A stretch of DNA of 64,000 bases from assembly GCF_042650605.1 (NCBI RefSeq), contig NZ_JBHSBN010000007.1, forward strand, positions 186,001 through 250,000, read 5' to 3'. Source of the stretch: Micromonospora_J zhanjiangensis (GTDB lineage: Bacteria > Actinomycetota > Actinomycetes > Mycobacteriales > Micromonosporaceae). The position numbers and the translations under genes were made by a program. A model generated the notes under the pieces. That model did no database searches. It saw only the letters and a program-made list of their open reading frames with translations, and was not told where the DNA came from. Shown one piece after another: positions 1-7,633 of the stretch (position 1 is its first letter; each line of letters begins with the position of its first letter).

Positions 1-105
1 TTGGGCGGCCAAGGCGGCTGGATCGAGCGGATCACGACGGACGGCCCGACCGCCCGCTACACCGTGCGCCGGCCCGATCCCGACCCGCCCGACGACGACG
101 CCTGA
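1..105 (+). CDS. C-terminal end of an unidentified protein (partial)
   Basis: Only the last 34 codons are in the window, read in frame 1 to the TGA at 103-105. The visible peptide starts Gly-rich around WIERITTDGP and ends in an acidic PDPDPPDDDA tail. The gene begins upstream of position 1. No domain can be recognised from so short a piece. The following gene starts 198 bases later, after a repeat-containing spacer. Confidence 0.5.
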   Translation: MGGQGGWIERITTDGPTARYTVRRPDPDPPDDDA

Positions 106-123
106 ACCACCCGGTCCCGGTCG

Positions 124-274
124 GTGCCCGCACGGTCCGCGCTGCGGCGGGTCGGTGCCGGTCGGCATGCAACGAACCGGGCCGTGCCCGCACGGTCCGC
201 GCTGCGGCGGGTCGGGCCGGTCGGCACGAGACGGGCCGGCCGGCCGAGCCCGCACGGTTCGCGCGTTGGGCGGG
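124..274. repeat. Direct repeat, two exact 32-bp copies plus a diverged third
   Basis: An exact 32-bp sequence at 124-155 recurs at 184-215, a 60-bp period. A diverged, shorter relative (core cccgcacggttcgcgcg) lies near 249-265. The copies sit in the spacer before the SIMPL-domain gene. An open frame runs through them in phase with that gene, but the ATG at 304 is the more likely start. Function unknown. Confidence 0.75.
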
Positions 275-303
275 GTGGGCGGGCGGTCGTTAGGGTGAGG
301 ACC

Positions 304-969
304 ATGGCCGACCAACCGATCGTCAGGGTCCGCGGTGAGGCGTTCCGCGAGGTGCCGCCGGAGATCGCCCGGTTCTCGGTGACCGTGCAGGCCCGCGACG
401 CCGACCGACAGTCCACCCTGGCCCGGCTGGCCGAGCGGGCCGACGCGGTGCGTGCGGTGGTCGACACGTACGGTCCGGCGATCGACCGGCGGGAGTCCGG
501 TGACCTGCGGGTGTCGCCCGAGCTGAAGCGCTCCGGTGAGCGGATCAAGGCGTACCACGGGAGCGTGTCGACGACCGTGACGGTGACCGATTTCACGGTG
601 CTCGGCGAACTGATGCTGCGGCTGGCCGACCAGGACCAGGCCACCGTCGCCGGACCGTGGTGGTCGCTGCGCCCGGACAGCCCGGCGCACCGGGAGGCCC
701 GCCGGGCCGCCATCGCCGACGCGATCGACCGGGCCCGGGAGTACGCCGACGCGCTCGGCGCCCGGGTCACCGGTCTGCTGGAGCTGGCCGACACCGGCAT
801 GAGCAACCCCCAGCCGATGATGGTCCGGGCGGCGTACGCGGGCGGAGCGGCCGGCGGCGCGCCGCCGAGCCTCGATCTCGATCCCCAGGTGCAGACGGTG
901 CAGGCGGGCGTCGAGGCGCGGTTCGCGATCAGCGAGCCGACCGCGGTGGTGGCCCCGACGGAGCACTGA
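304..969 (+). CDS. SIMPL (DUF541) domain protein
   Basis: A 221-residue SIMPL/DUF541 family protein. The family's conserved N-terminal strand (VRVRGEAFREVPPEIARFSV) is at about residues 6-25, and the central region covers about 40-160. No signal peptide or membrane segment is visible, so it is probably cytoplasmic, unlike many periplasmic relatives. ATG 304 is preferred over upstream in-frame codons because gtgagg lies just before it and the upstream frame crosses a direct repeat. The kinase gene starts 9 bases after the stop, so the two may be cotranscribed. The family's biochemical role is not well defined. Confidence 0.8.
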   Translation: MADQPIVRVRGEAFREVPPEIARFSVTVQARDADRQSTLARLAERADAVRAVVDTYGPAIDRRESGDLRVSPELKRSGERIKAYHGSVSTTVTVTDFTVLGELMLRLADQDQATVAGPWWSLRPDSPAHREARRAAIADAIDRAREYADALGARVTGLLELADTGMSNPQPMMVRAAYAGGAAGGAPPSLDLDPQVQTVQAGVEARFAISEPTAVVAPTEH

Positions 970-978
970 CCGCCGTCC

Positions 979-1764
979 GTGAGCAGACTCGCCGAACCAC
1001 TGACGTTCGACCAACTCGTCGCCCGGGCCCGCACCCTGTTCGGCTCCGCTTCCTCGGCTGCCGGTGGCGCGGTCTCGGCGGCCGGTGGCGCTTCCGCGGC
1101 GGCCGGTGGCGCGGTTTCGGTGGCCGGCTCCGCCGACGCGGCGGCCGGTGGCCGGCGCTCGGCGGCCGGGGCCGCGGGTGGGCGGCGGCTGCTCGGCATC
1201 ACCGGAGCGCCCGGGGCGGGCAAGTCGACGCTGGCCGCACGCCTGGTGGCCGCGCTCGGTGACGCGGCGGCGCTGGTGCCGATGGACGGTTTCCACCTCG
1301 CCGAGGCGGAACTGCACCGGCTCGGCCGGCACGAGCGCAAGGGCGCCGTCGACACGTTCGACGGGGACGGGTTCGTCGCGTTGGTCCACCGGCTGCGTAC
1401 CCCAGGAGCGGCCACCGTCTACGCGCCGCATTTCCGGCGGGAGATCGAGGAACCCGTCGCGGGTGCGATCCCGGTCCCGCCGTCGGTCCGGCTGGTGGTG
1501 GCCGAGGGCAATTACCTGCTCGTTCCCGACGGTCCGTGGGCCGCCCTGCGGGGGCTGCTCGACGAGGTGTGGTTCCTCGACCTCGACCGGGAGGAACGGC
1601 TGCGCCGGCTCACCGACCGGCACGTCCGGTTCGGTCGGGACCCGGGGACGGCCTCGACCCGGGCGCGGGTCGTCGACGAGGCCAACGCCCGCCTGATCGC
1701 GGCCACGGCGCCCCGGGCCGACCTGGTCTTCCGCCTGGTCGAGGATCCCGGCTCGCCGAGCTGA
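979..1764 (+). CDS. Nucleoside/nucleotide kinase family protein (P-loop, uridine-kinase-like)
   Basis: A 261-residue cytoplasmic P-loop kinase related to phosphoribulokinase/uridine kinase and fructose-kinase-like proteins. The Walker A motif GAPGAGKS is at residues 76-83. PMDGFHLAE follows at about 101-109, and a GNYLL segment with an acidic residue lies near 175. The N-terminus has the usual short helix, but residues 23-68 are an Ala/Gly/Ser repeat that pushes the P-loop downstream compared with typical relatives. GTG 979 starts 9 bases after the SIMPL gene stop. The substrate cannot be told from sequence. The repeat insert is probably a flexible surface segment. Confidence 0.8.
   Translation: MSRLAEPLTFDQLVARARTLFGSASSAAGGAVSAAGGASAAAGGAVSVAGSADAAAGGRRSAAGAAGGRRLLGITGAPGAGKSTLAARLVAALGDAAALVPMDGFHLAEAELHRLGRHERKGAVDTFDGDGFVALVHRLRTPGAATVYAPHFRREIEEPVAGAIPVPPSVRLVVAEGNYLLVPDGPWAALRGLLDEVWFLDLDREERLRRLTDRHVRFGRDPGTASTRARVVDEANARLIAATAPRADLVFRLVEDPGSPS
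1049..1180 (+). repeat. Degenerate GC-rich repeat inside the kinase gene
   Basis: Five or so imperfect copies of a motif containing gcggccggtggcgc follow one another in the 5' part of the kinase gene and encode Ala-Ala-Gly-Gly-Ala/Ser blocks. The units remain in frame, so copy number could vary without breaking the gene. Confidence 0.65.
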
Positions 1765-1786
1765 CCGGCGTCCCCGGACCCGGGCG

Positions 1787-1912
1787 GATGTCGTCTCGCA
1801 TCAGCCGATGTCGGTTCGCATCAACCGATCTCGGATCGCGTCCCAATCGACGACGGCTCGCACCACAGGCGACGCCGGCTCGCGTCCCCAGCGATGGTGG
1901 CTGGCATCCGGC
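1787..1912. repeat. Six degenerate 20-22 bp repeats, array A
   Basis: Units start near 1787, 1807, 1827, 1849, 1871 and 1893 and share a core resembling GAYGYCGGYTCGCRTC. The first two are nearly identical and the rest decay progressively. Together with the array at 1951-2034 they fill most of the 484-base gap between the kinase gene and the HNH gene. Similar units recur at 3751-3794 on the other side of the HNH gene. Confidence 0.7.
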
Positions 1913-1950
1913 GCGGGCAGGGCCGCCCGCGTACGACGGCGACGCGCTCC

Positions 1951-2034
1951 CAGCACGCCTGTGCCCGCGCCCAGCACGGCTGTGCCCGCGCCCAGCACGC
2001 CTGTGCCCGCGCCCAGCACACCTGTGCCCGCGCC
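1951..2034. repeat. Tandem repeat, four 21-bp units
   Basis: Four head-to-tail 21-bp units at 1951-1971, 1972-1992, 1993-2013 and 2014-2034. Units 1 and 3 are identical; units 2 and 4 each differ by one base (core cctgtgcccgcgcc). Because 21 is a multiple of three, several frames stay open on both strands, but none resembles a gene. There are no spacers, so this is a minisatellite and not a CRISPR array. Confidence 0.9.
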
Positions 2035-2248
2035 TGGGCCTCGCCGAACGGGCCGTCGACATCGGGGACGTGCACTTCCCACCGGTAGTTCGACACTGCG
2101 GCGGTGGCCAGTACCGCATGGAGGCATTTGCTGATCATGCGTCAGGACACTGCGGTGCCGGGCCGACTGGATTTGTTTCAAGATTTTTTGTTGTCGATCT
2201 CTGGCCAGTCGGAAATTGTCGTACGACTGTTCTAATCTGCTGTTCGTG

Positions 2249-3499
2249 ATGGACGTGTTGGCGCGGGCGGGTGAGGCGATCTCGTCGTGTGCTGACACGT
2301 CCGTCTGGGCGTTGTCGGAGGAGGATCTGCTCGCGGCGTTGGACGCGGTGCACGTGTTGGAGCAGCGGCTGGTCGCGGTGAAGTTGGCGTTGGTGCGGGA
2401 GGTCGACGGGCGGGCGGTCGCGGGTGGGCACGGTGCGTCGTCCACGGCGGTGTGGTTGCGTGATCGGTTGCGGGTCGGTGCGGGCGCGGCGCGTCGGACG
2501 GTCGGGTTGGCGGCTGCTCTGGATGTGGGGCCGGCGGTGGTCGCGCAGGCGTTGGCGCGGGGTGTGGTCGGGGTGGAGCAGGCGCGGGTCATCACCGACG
2601 TGACCGCCGCGCTGCCGGCGAGTGCCGGGGTGGAGGTGGTGGACAAGGCCGCGCAGGTGCTGGTCGACGCCGCCGTCGATTTCGAGCCGGGTGCGTTGCG
2701 GCGGTTGGGGGAGCGGGTCCTGTTCCACGTCGCCCCGCAGATTGCCGAGCAGGCCGAGCTGGCGGCGCTGACCGCCGCGGAGGCCCGCGCGCACGATCGG
2801 CGGCATGTCACCCTGTCCTCGCCGGGATCGGACGGGCAGGTGCGTCTCACCGGCCGCCTCGACGCGGAGAGCGCGGCGGTGGTTCGGGCCGCGCTCGACC
2901 CGATCAGTGGACCGTCGGGCGTGGGGGATGACCGGTCGCCGGGTCAGCGGCGGGCTGATGCGTTGGCCGACGTGTGCCGCCTCGCCCTGCACACCGGTGC
3001 CCTTCCCGACAACGGTGGTGATCGGCCGCAGGTGGTCGTCACCGTCGACCTGGACACTCTGCGCGAGCGGGTCGGCACCGCCACCCTGGACGGCGGGGAA
3101 CGCCTGACGCCGGAGACGGTGCGGCGAGTGGCGTGCGATGCGCAGGTCTTGCCCGCCGTGCTCGACGGCGCGGGTCAGGTGCTGGATCTGGGTCGGCAGC
3201 GGCGGTTGTTCACCGGGCCGTTGCGGCGGGCGTTGGTGTTGCGCGACGGCGGGTGCGCGTTCCCCGGCTGTGACCGGCCGCCCCGCTGGAGCGACGGGCA
3301 TCACATCGTGCACTGGGCCGACGGCGGCCAGACCTGCCTGACCAACGCGGTGCTGTTGTGCCGGTATCACCACCGGGTCGTGCACCACGACGGCTGGCAG
3401 GTACGCCTGGCCGCCGACGGGCTACCCGAGTTCCTCCCACCGGCCTGGCTCGACCCGACCGGCCAACCCCGCCGCAACCACTACCACCGACGATGCTGA
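2249..3499 (+). CDS. DUF222 / HNH endonuclease domain protein (13E12 repeat family)
   Basis: A 416-residue protein with an N-terminal DUF222 region (about 10-290) and a C-terminal HNH nuclease module. The HNH part shows CAFPGCD, then DGHHIVHWADGG, then NAVLLCRYHHRVVH, giving the two zinc-type Cys pairs and the His-Asn-His core. This is the architecture of the multicopy 13E12 family of actinobacteria, often treated as a mobile or formerly mobile element. ATG 2249 and GTG 2246 are both possible starts; no strong Shine-Dalgarno is visible. Related short repeats lie on both sides and a truncated transporter gene follows, so it may mark an insertion with a local deletion. Confidence 0.85.
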   Translation: MDVLARAGEAISSCADTSVWALSEEDLLAALDAVHVLEQRLVAVKLALVREVDGRAVAGGHGASSTAVWLRDRLRVGAGAARRTVGLAAALDVGPAVVAQALARGVVGVEQARVITDVTAALPASAGVEVVDKAAQVLVDAAVDFEPGALRRLGERVLFHVAPQIAEQAELAALTAAEARAHDRRHVTLSSPGSDGQVRLTGRLDAESAAVVRAALDPISGPSGVGDDRSPGQRRADALADVCRLALHTGALPDNGGDRPQVVVTVDLDTLRERVGTATLDGGERLTPETVRRVACDAQVLPAVLDGAGQVLDLGRQRRLFTGPLRRALVLRDGGCAFPGCDRPPRWSDGHHIVHWADGGQTCLTNAVLLCRYHHRVVHHDGWQVRLAADGLPEFLPPAWLDPTGQPRRNHYHRRC

Positions 3500-3618
3500 C
3501 CCCCGGGACCACCACTTCCGCTCCAGCCGCTCCTCGGATCCCCCCGAGGAGACGCGGCTCCGCTCTCGGCTGCGCCGGTCGCGGCCGTGCCGCGCTGCGT
3601 CACTGCCGCAGCCGAAAT

Positions 3619-3687
3619 GGTGGTGCCGCGCGGTGGTGGTGCTGCGCGGTGGGGATGGCGGTGCTGCGCATGGTGGCGGTGCCGCGC
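3619..3687. repeat. Degenerate GC-rich tandem repeat
   Basis: Imperfect units of 13-22 bp with core ggtggYggtgcYgcgc follow one another between the HNH gene and the permease remnant. No gene is supported in 3500-3812. The stretch is otherwise filled by this array and the short repeats at 3751-3794. Confidence 0.55.
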
Positions 3688-3750
3688 GGCGGCGCCGCCG
3701 TAGCAGAGGTGGCGGCTTCGTGCCCGCTCCGGGACGGCTTGTTCCGCTCA

Positions 3751-3794
3751 CTGCCGTCGGTTCGCTTACTGACGTCGGCTCGCACCGGTCGGTG
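3751..3794. repeat. Two further units of repeat array A
   Basis: Two adjacent units near 3751 and 3770 carry the GTCGGYTCGC core found in the six-unit array at 1787-1912. They place members of the same repeat family on both sides of the DUF222/HNH gene, just before the point where permease homology begins. Confidence 0.6.
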
Positions 3795-3812
3795 GAGGGC
3801 TCGTGCTGTCGC

Positions 3813-4268
3813 CTACCACCAGTGCTGGTGCTGGCCGGGTTGCAACTGATCGCGCCGGAAATCCACGAGGCGGCCCAACTGGACGGCGCGTCGGCCTGGC
3901 GGCGGCTGGTCAGCGTCACGCTGCCGCTGGTCCGGCCGGCCCTGCTGGTGGCGGTCCTCTTCCGGATCCTCGACACGCTGCGGATGTTCGACCTGCCGTA
4001 CGTGCTGATCGGGCCGCGCAAGAGTTCGGTGGAGACCCTGTCGATGCTGGCCCAGAACGAGGCGGCGAACACCCGGTACGGCCCGGCCGCCGCGTACGCC
4101 GTGGTGCTCTTCCTCTATCTGTTCCTGGTCGCGGTGGCCTTCGTGAAGCTGCTCGGGGCCGACCTGCTCGGCGACGCGGCCGAGCGCTCGCGCGGCCGGC
4201 GCCGGAACCAGCCGCGGCGCCCGGGCCGGGGTGCCGGCGTACCCGAAAAGGCGGGAACGCGGTCATGA
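3813..4268 (+). pseudogene. Sugar ABC transporter permease, 5'-truncated remnant (MalF-type)
   Basis: The frame encodes only the C-terminal half of a binding-protein-dependent sugar permease. Recognisable homology begins at about LVLAGLQL, just before the EAA loop (EAAQLDGASAWRRLVSVTLP), followed by two hydrophobic segments and a basic tail. Family members are about 290-320 residues; about 150 remain here. The N-terminal membrane segments and a proper start are absent, and the upstream frame is repeat-derived. The stop overlaps the next permease start as ATGA, the normal operon arrangement, so this was once a working operon. The missing part was probably lost when the DUF222/repeat region formed. 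Confidence 0.8.
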
Positions 4269-5140
4269 CAATCGGCACCGAACCGGACCGGCGGGCCCGA
4301 CCCGCGGCGCCGCGCCCGGCGGGCGACCGCGGGATCCGACAGCGCCGCGGCTGGCGCGCGGGCCTGGTGTACGCGGGAATGGCCGTCATCGTGTTGTACT
4401 GCGTGGCGCCGTTCTACTGGATGATCGTGTCCAGCCTGCGCCGCACGTCCAACATCTTCGCCAAGTCGCCGCTGCCGGACCCGGTCTCGCTGGAGAACTA
4501 CCGGGCCGTGCTGGACCCGGCCCAGGGCTTCGGCCGGGCGCTGCTGAACAGTCTGGTCGTGGCCGGCACGACCACGGTGCTGGCGCTGCTGATCGGTACG
4601 GTCTGCGGTTACGCCCTGGCCCGGTTGCCGCTGCGGTTCAAGCGCACGCTGCTGCTGTTCGTCATCGCGATGTCGATGTTCCCGGTGGTGGCCATCGTGG
4701 TGTTCGTCGGGGCCTGGAACGAATTCATGATCGCGCTGAGCATGACCGACGACGCGGCCGTGCAGACCGCGCCGGTGGCCATCGCCAAGTTCACCGGCGC
4801 GACGAAGTTCGCGACGAAGTTCGAGACCCCGTTCGGCAGTCAGATGGCCGCCGGCGTGCTGGTCACCATCCCGCTGGTCGTGTTGGTGCTGATGTTCCAG
4901 CGCCGGATCGTGGCCGGCCTGACCGCGGGCGGCGTGAAGTATCGGCCGTCTCCCGGGCGACCGCCGTTCCGGCCGGCCGGACCGGGGCGGCCGGGGTGGG
5001 GCGGCCGGACCGGGGCGGCCGGGGTGGGGCGGCCGGGGTGGGGCGGCCGGGGTAGGGACAGCCCTAGGCCGGATCCGGGGGCAGGCGTCAGTGTGATCCA
5101 CGGTCGGGTGCGACAAGGTCGATCTGGTCAGTTCGGGTAG
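4265..5140 (+). pseudogene. Sugar ABC transporter permease (MalG-type) with internal deletion and lost stop
   Basis: The start overlaps the previous remnant by four bases. The N-terminal membrane segment (AVIVLYCVAPFYWMIVSSL) and the following segments look normal up to MSMFPVVAIV. The frame then jumps straight to VFVGAWNEFMIAL, which in intact MalG proteins lies after the EAA loop. About 60-75 residues, including the EAA motif that contacts the ATPase, are missing in frame. A 12-bp tandem duplication (4799-4822) gives ATKFATKF. The usual end after GLTAGGVK lacks a stop, so the frame runs about 60 codons into a GC-rich repeat. It is almost certainly non-functional. No ATPase or binding-protein partner lies nearby. 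Confidence 0.75.
4972..5056. repeat. GC-rich minisatellite (ggccggggtgggg-type units)
   Basis: Repeated units built from ggccgg, accggggc and ggggtggggc follow the point where the MalG-like gene should end. The array encodes the spurious Gly/Arg/Pro-rich tail of the decayed permease. Confidence 0.7.
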
Positions 5141-5170
5141 CTGGCCCTCGTACCTGTCACTGGAGGAACC

Positions 5171-6460
5171 GTGGGGGATTCAAAAGATCGCGTCGTCGGG
5201 CGGCGCGCCGTGCTCGGTGGCGCCGCCGCGAGTGCGGCGGTGCTGCTGGGGCCGGCTTCGTCGGCGTACGCGGGCGGGAGGCGGACGCCCGGACGGGTGG
5301 ACGATCGCCTGGTGGACGAGGTCGCGTCCGGATTGGATTCCTCGCTGATCGCGCTGCGCCGGGAGATCCACCGGCACCCCGAGGCGGCGGGTCAGGAGCA
5401 GCGCACCGCCGGGCTGGTGGCGCAGCGGCTCCGGGCGGCCGGTCTGGACGTCAACACGGGCGTCGGTGGACACGGGGTGGTGGGGATCCTCCGTGGTGCC
5501 CGGCCCGGTCGGACGGTGGCCTACCGGGCCGACATGGACGCCGTGCCGCCCGGCGACCAGGTCGGGGGCGGCGCGGAGGTGGCCCACCTGTGCGGGCACG
5601 ACCTGCACACCGCCGTGGGCGTGGGTGTCGCGTCGGTCCTGGCGCGATTGCGCGAACGGCTGAACGGCACGGCCATGTTCGTCTTCCAGCCGGCCGAGGA
5701 GCAGCTCACCGGCGCCGCCGCCATGCTCGCCGACGGCGTGTTCGCCCGGCACCGGCCCGCGGAGATCCACGCCTTGCACTGCGGTCCGTTTCCGGTCGGC
5801 CAGTTCGTCGTCACACCCGGGTCCGGGCTGCCGGGCCGGGACCGCGGCCTGGTCACGTTCACCGGCGCGGACGCGGTGGCGCGGGCGCGCCAGCTCGCGG
5901 CGCGGATCGACGCGCTCGGTACGGTCTCCCGCCCCGCTACGTCCGCCGACCTCGAACGGTTGGTGGCCGACCTCCAGACGCCGCACGGGCCGCTGGAGAG
6001 GTTCGTCTTCATGTCGACCCGGGTGTCCGGGGCCGAGGACCGGGCCGAGATCCAGGTGTCGTACCGGTGCTGGCCGGAGAGCCGGTATGCCGGAATCCGC
6101 GCGGACGTTCGCCGTCTCGGCCAGGCGTCCGGCGCGGCGTCGGTCGCCTTTCCGGACGATCCGTTCCCCGCCATGGTCTGCCCCCGCCCGGAGGGTCTGG
6201 CGCTCGAGCGGTACCTGCACCGGGCCGTCGGCCGCGACCGGACCCGGGTGGCGTACGCCGCGGTCCCGTTCAGCGGTGAGGACTTCGGCCTGTTCCTCGA
6301 CCGGGTTCCCGGCACGTACACCTTCCTTGGCGTCCGGGCGCCCGGCGCCGCCATCGAGACCAGTTACTCGCACTTCGATAGCTTCGACCCGGACGAGCGG
6401 GCCATCGGTCACGGCGTCCGCGCAATGACGGGCTGGCTGGCCCGGCGTACCCGTCACTGA
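5171..6460 (+). CDS. Tat-exported amidohydrolase, M20 peptidase family
   Basis: A 429-residue zinc-type hydrolase of the M20D amidohydrolase group (hippurate hydrolase, IAA-amino-acid hydrolase and relatives). The N-terminus has a twin-arginine signal (GRRAVLGGAAASAAVLL, about residues 10-26) and an AYA-G cleavage site near 35, so it is exported. The metal site is visible as RADMDAVP, then AHLCGHDLHTA, then PAEE, with a C-terminal His in SYSHFDSF. GTG 5171 is supported by ggagg 7 bases upstream. It stands alone and ends before a strong hairpin. Substrate unknown; an N-acyl or amide-linked amino acid is typical of the family. Confidence 0.85.
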   Translation: MGDSKDRVVGRRAVLGGAAASAAVLLGPASSAYAGGRRTPGRVDDRLVDEVASGLDSSLIALRREIHRHPEAAGQEQRTAGLVAQRLRAAGLDVNTGVGGHGVVGILRGARPGRTVAYRADMDAVPPGDQVGGGAEVAHLCGHDLHTAVGVGVASVLARLRERLNGTAMFVFQPAEEQLTGAAAMLADGVFARHRPAEIHALHCGPFPVGQFVVTPGSGLPGRDRGLVTFTGADAVARARQLAARIDALGTVSRPATSADLERLVADLQTPHGPLERFVFMSTRVSGAEDRAEIQVSYRCWPESRYAGIRADVRRLGQASGAASVAFPDDPFPAMVCPRPEGLALERYLHRAVGRDRTRVAYAAVPFSGEDFGLFLDRVPGTYTFLGVRAPGAAIETSYSHFDSFDPDERAIGHGVRAMTGWLARRTRH

Positions 6461-6516
6461 GGGCCGCCACCGGCGCGACCGGCCGGCCGGCGGCGCGGGC
6501 GGAGCCGCGAGGTAGG

Positions 6517-6550
6517 GGCGGGCGGTACGGCCGGAGCCGCACCGCCCGCC
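6517..6550. terminator. Bidirectional hairpin terminator
   Basis: A 10-bp stem (6517-6526 with 6541-6550) and a further 4-bp inner stem around a cgga loop lie between the convergent amidohydrolase and DUF3618 genes. There is no U tract, as is common in high-GC actinobacteria. Confidence 0.6.
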
Positions 6551-6563
6551 GACCCGCTTCCGG

Positions 6564-7178
6564 TTACGACCGCATGTCGTTCCGGGCGTCCTGGGCGTGG
6601 TCACGGACCTGGGCCGCCTCGGACCGGCTGCCCTCCTTGATGTTCTGCGCCGCCGAGCCGGCCCGGTCGCGGACCGACTGGGCGGCCTGTCGGGCCGGTT
6701 CCTGGAGGTTGCCCCTCACCTCGTGCGCGACGTCGCCGGCCTTCTCCTTGATGGTGCCGGAGTGCTCCCGCACCCCCTCCTTGAGACGCTCGGCGGCCTG
6801 CTGCTCCCGCTGGCTCTCCGGCAGCAGCGAGGACACCAGCCAGCCCACGCCGAAGGCGATCAGACCGACCGCCAGCGGGTTTCCCTGGGCCTGCTGGCGT
6901 ACCGTCTGCGGCGCTCGCTGCGCCGCGTCCTGCATGGTGGCGGTCGCCGAGTGCGCCTTGTCCTGCATGGTGCCCATCGTGGACTGACCCGCGTCGCCCG
7001 CCTGGTGCGCGCTACCCATGATCCTGTCCTTCACGTTGGTGACGGCACCGCGCATCCGCTGCTTTCGGTCCTCGACCATCCGGTGCGGGCTGGCCTTGTA
7101 GGCCAACGCGTCCACGTCGTCGCTCAGGTCCCGGCGGGTGGTCTCGATCTGCTGCTTGATCTGGTCCGGATCCGTCAT
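6564..7178 (-). CDS. DUF3618 domain protein
   Basis: A 204-residue protein whose N-terminus (MTDPDQIKQQIETTRRDLSD) is the DUF3618 signature. A single membrane segment lies near residues 104-124 (GNPLAVGLIAFGVGWLVSSLL). It is followed by a long polar, probably helical C-terminal part rich in Ala, Gln, Arg and Glu, resembling LEA-type or apolipoprotein-like repeats. The start is fixed by aggagg 6 bases upstream and overlaps the previous gene's stop (TGATG), so translation is probably coupled. It is the last gene of a three-gene operon of small envelope proteins, a set often linked to membrane stress in actinobacteria. The molecular role is unknown. Confidence 0.85.
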   Translation of the reverse strand: MTDPDQIKQQIETTRRDLSDDVDALAYKASPHRMVEDRKQRMRGAVTNVKDRIMGSAHQAGDAGQSTMGTMQDKAHSATATMQDAAQRAPQTVRQQAQGNPLAVGLIAFGVGWLVSSLLPESQREQQAAERLKEGVREHSGTIKEKAGDVAHEVRGNLQEPARQAAQSVRDRAGSAAQNIKEGSRSEAAQVRDHAQDARNDMRS

Positions 7179-7633
7179 CAGTTGCCTCCTCCGTGGGGCT
7201 TCAGCGCATCGGGAACCTGCCGGGCGGTGTCGGCCGTCCGGGACAACCCCCGGACGTTCTTCATCTGAGTACGCGCCCGGGAGTACAGCACGGCGCCGAT
7301 CACGGCCCAGATCACCGCGACGATCAGTGCCGCCCAGCCCTGATCCATGACGTTCGACAGGCCCCACCACAGGGCGTTGGACAGGAAGAACAGGACGAGG
7401 AAGCCCGCGACACCGGCGCCGCCGAACATGCCGGCGGCCTTGCCGGCCCTCCTGGCGTCCTCGCGCAGTTCCGCCTTGGCCAGCTCGACCTCCTGGCGGA
7501 CCAGCGTGGACATGTCCCGGGTGACCTCGCCCATCAGGTCGCCGAGGGACCGGCCCTGGATGTCCGGCGCTCCCGCCGGGTCCGCGTACCCGGTGGGCTG
7601 GGCGTAGCCGTCCCGGCTGCCGGGCGCGGTCAT
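7178..7633 (-). CDS. Phage-holin-family membrane protein (actinobacterial holin-X / DUF1469 type)
   Basis: A 151-residue protein. The conserved segment SLGDLMGEVTRDMSTLVRQEVELAKAELR (about residues 29-57, here with motif residues only named) is the family's amphipathic helix. Two hydrophobic segments follow near 69-87 and 98-117. Despite the family name it is a chromosomal envelope protein, not a lysis gene. It is the middle gene of the operon, overlapping the upstream gene by four bases (ATGA) and the DUF3618 gene by one base. Confidence 0.8.
   Translation of the reverse strand: MTAPGSRDGYAQPTGYADPAGAPDIQGRSLGDLMGEVTRDMSTLVRQEVELAKAELREDARRAGKAAGMFGGAGVAGFLVLFFLSNALWWGLSNVMDQGWAALIVAVIWAVIGAVLYSRARTQMKNVRGLSRTADTARQVPDALKPHGGGN

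Noticed and set aside
1951..2034. Possible CRISPR array
   Set aside because: Units are contiguous with no spacers and there are no cas genes. It is a tandem minisatellite.
2135..3388. Minus-strand frame opposite the DUF222/HNH gene
   Set aside because: Composition is Arg/Pro/Gln/His-rich without motifs, while the plus strand has a complete HNH module.
3633..3812. True N-terminus of the first permease
   Set aside because: The sequence in this stretch is Gly/Arg-rich and repeat-derived, with no membrane segments. Permease similarity begins only near 3813.
7178..7633. Prophage lysis holin
   Set aside because: The family name is misleading. No phage genes are present, and the gene is in an operon of chromosomal envelope proteins.
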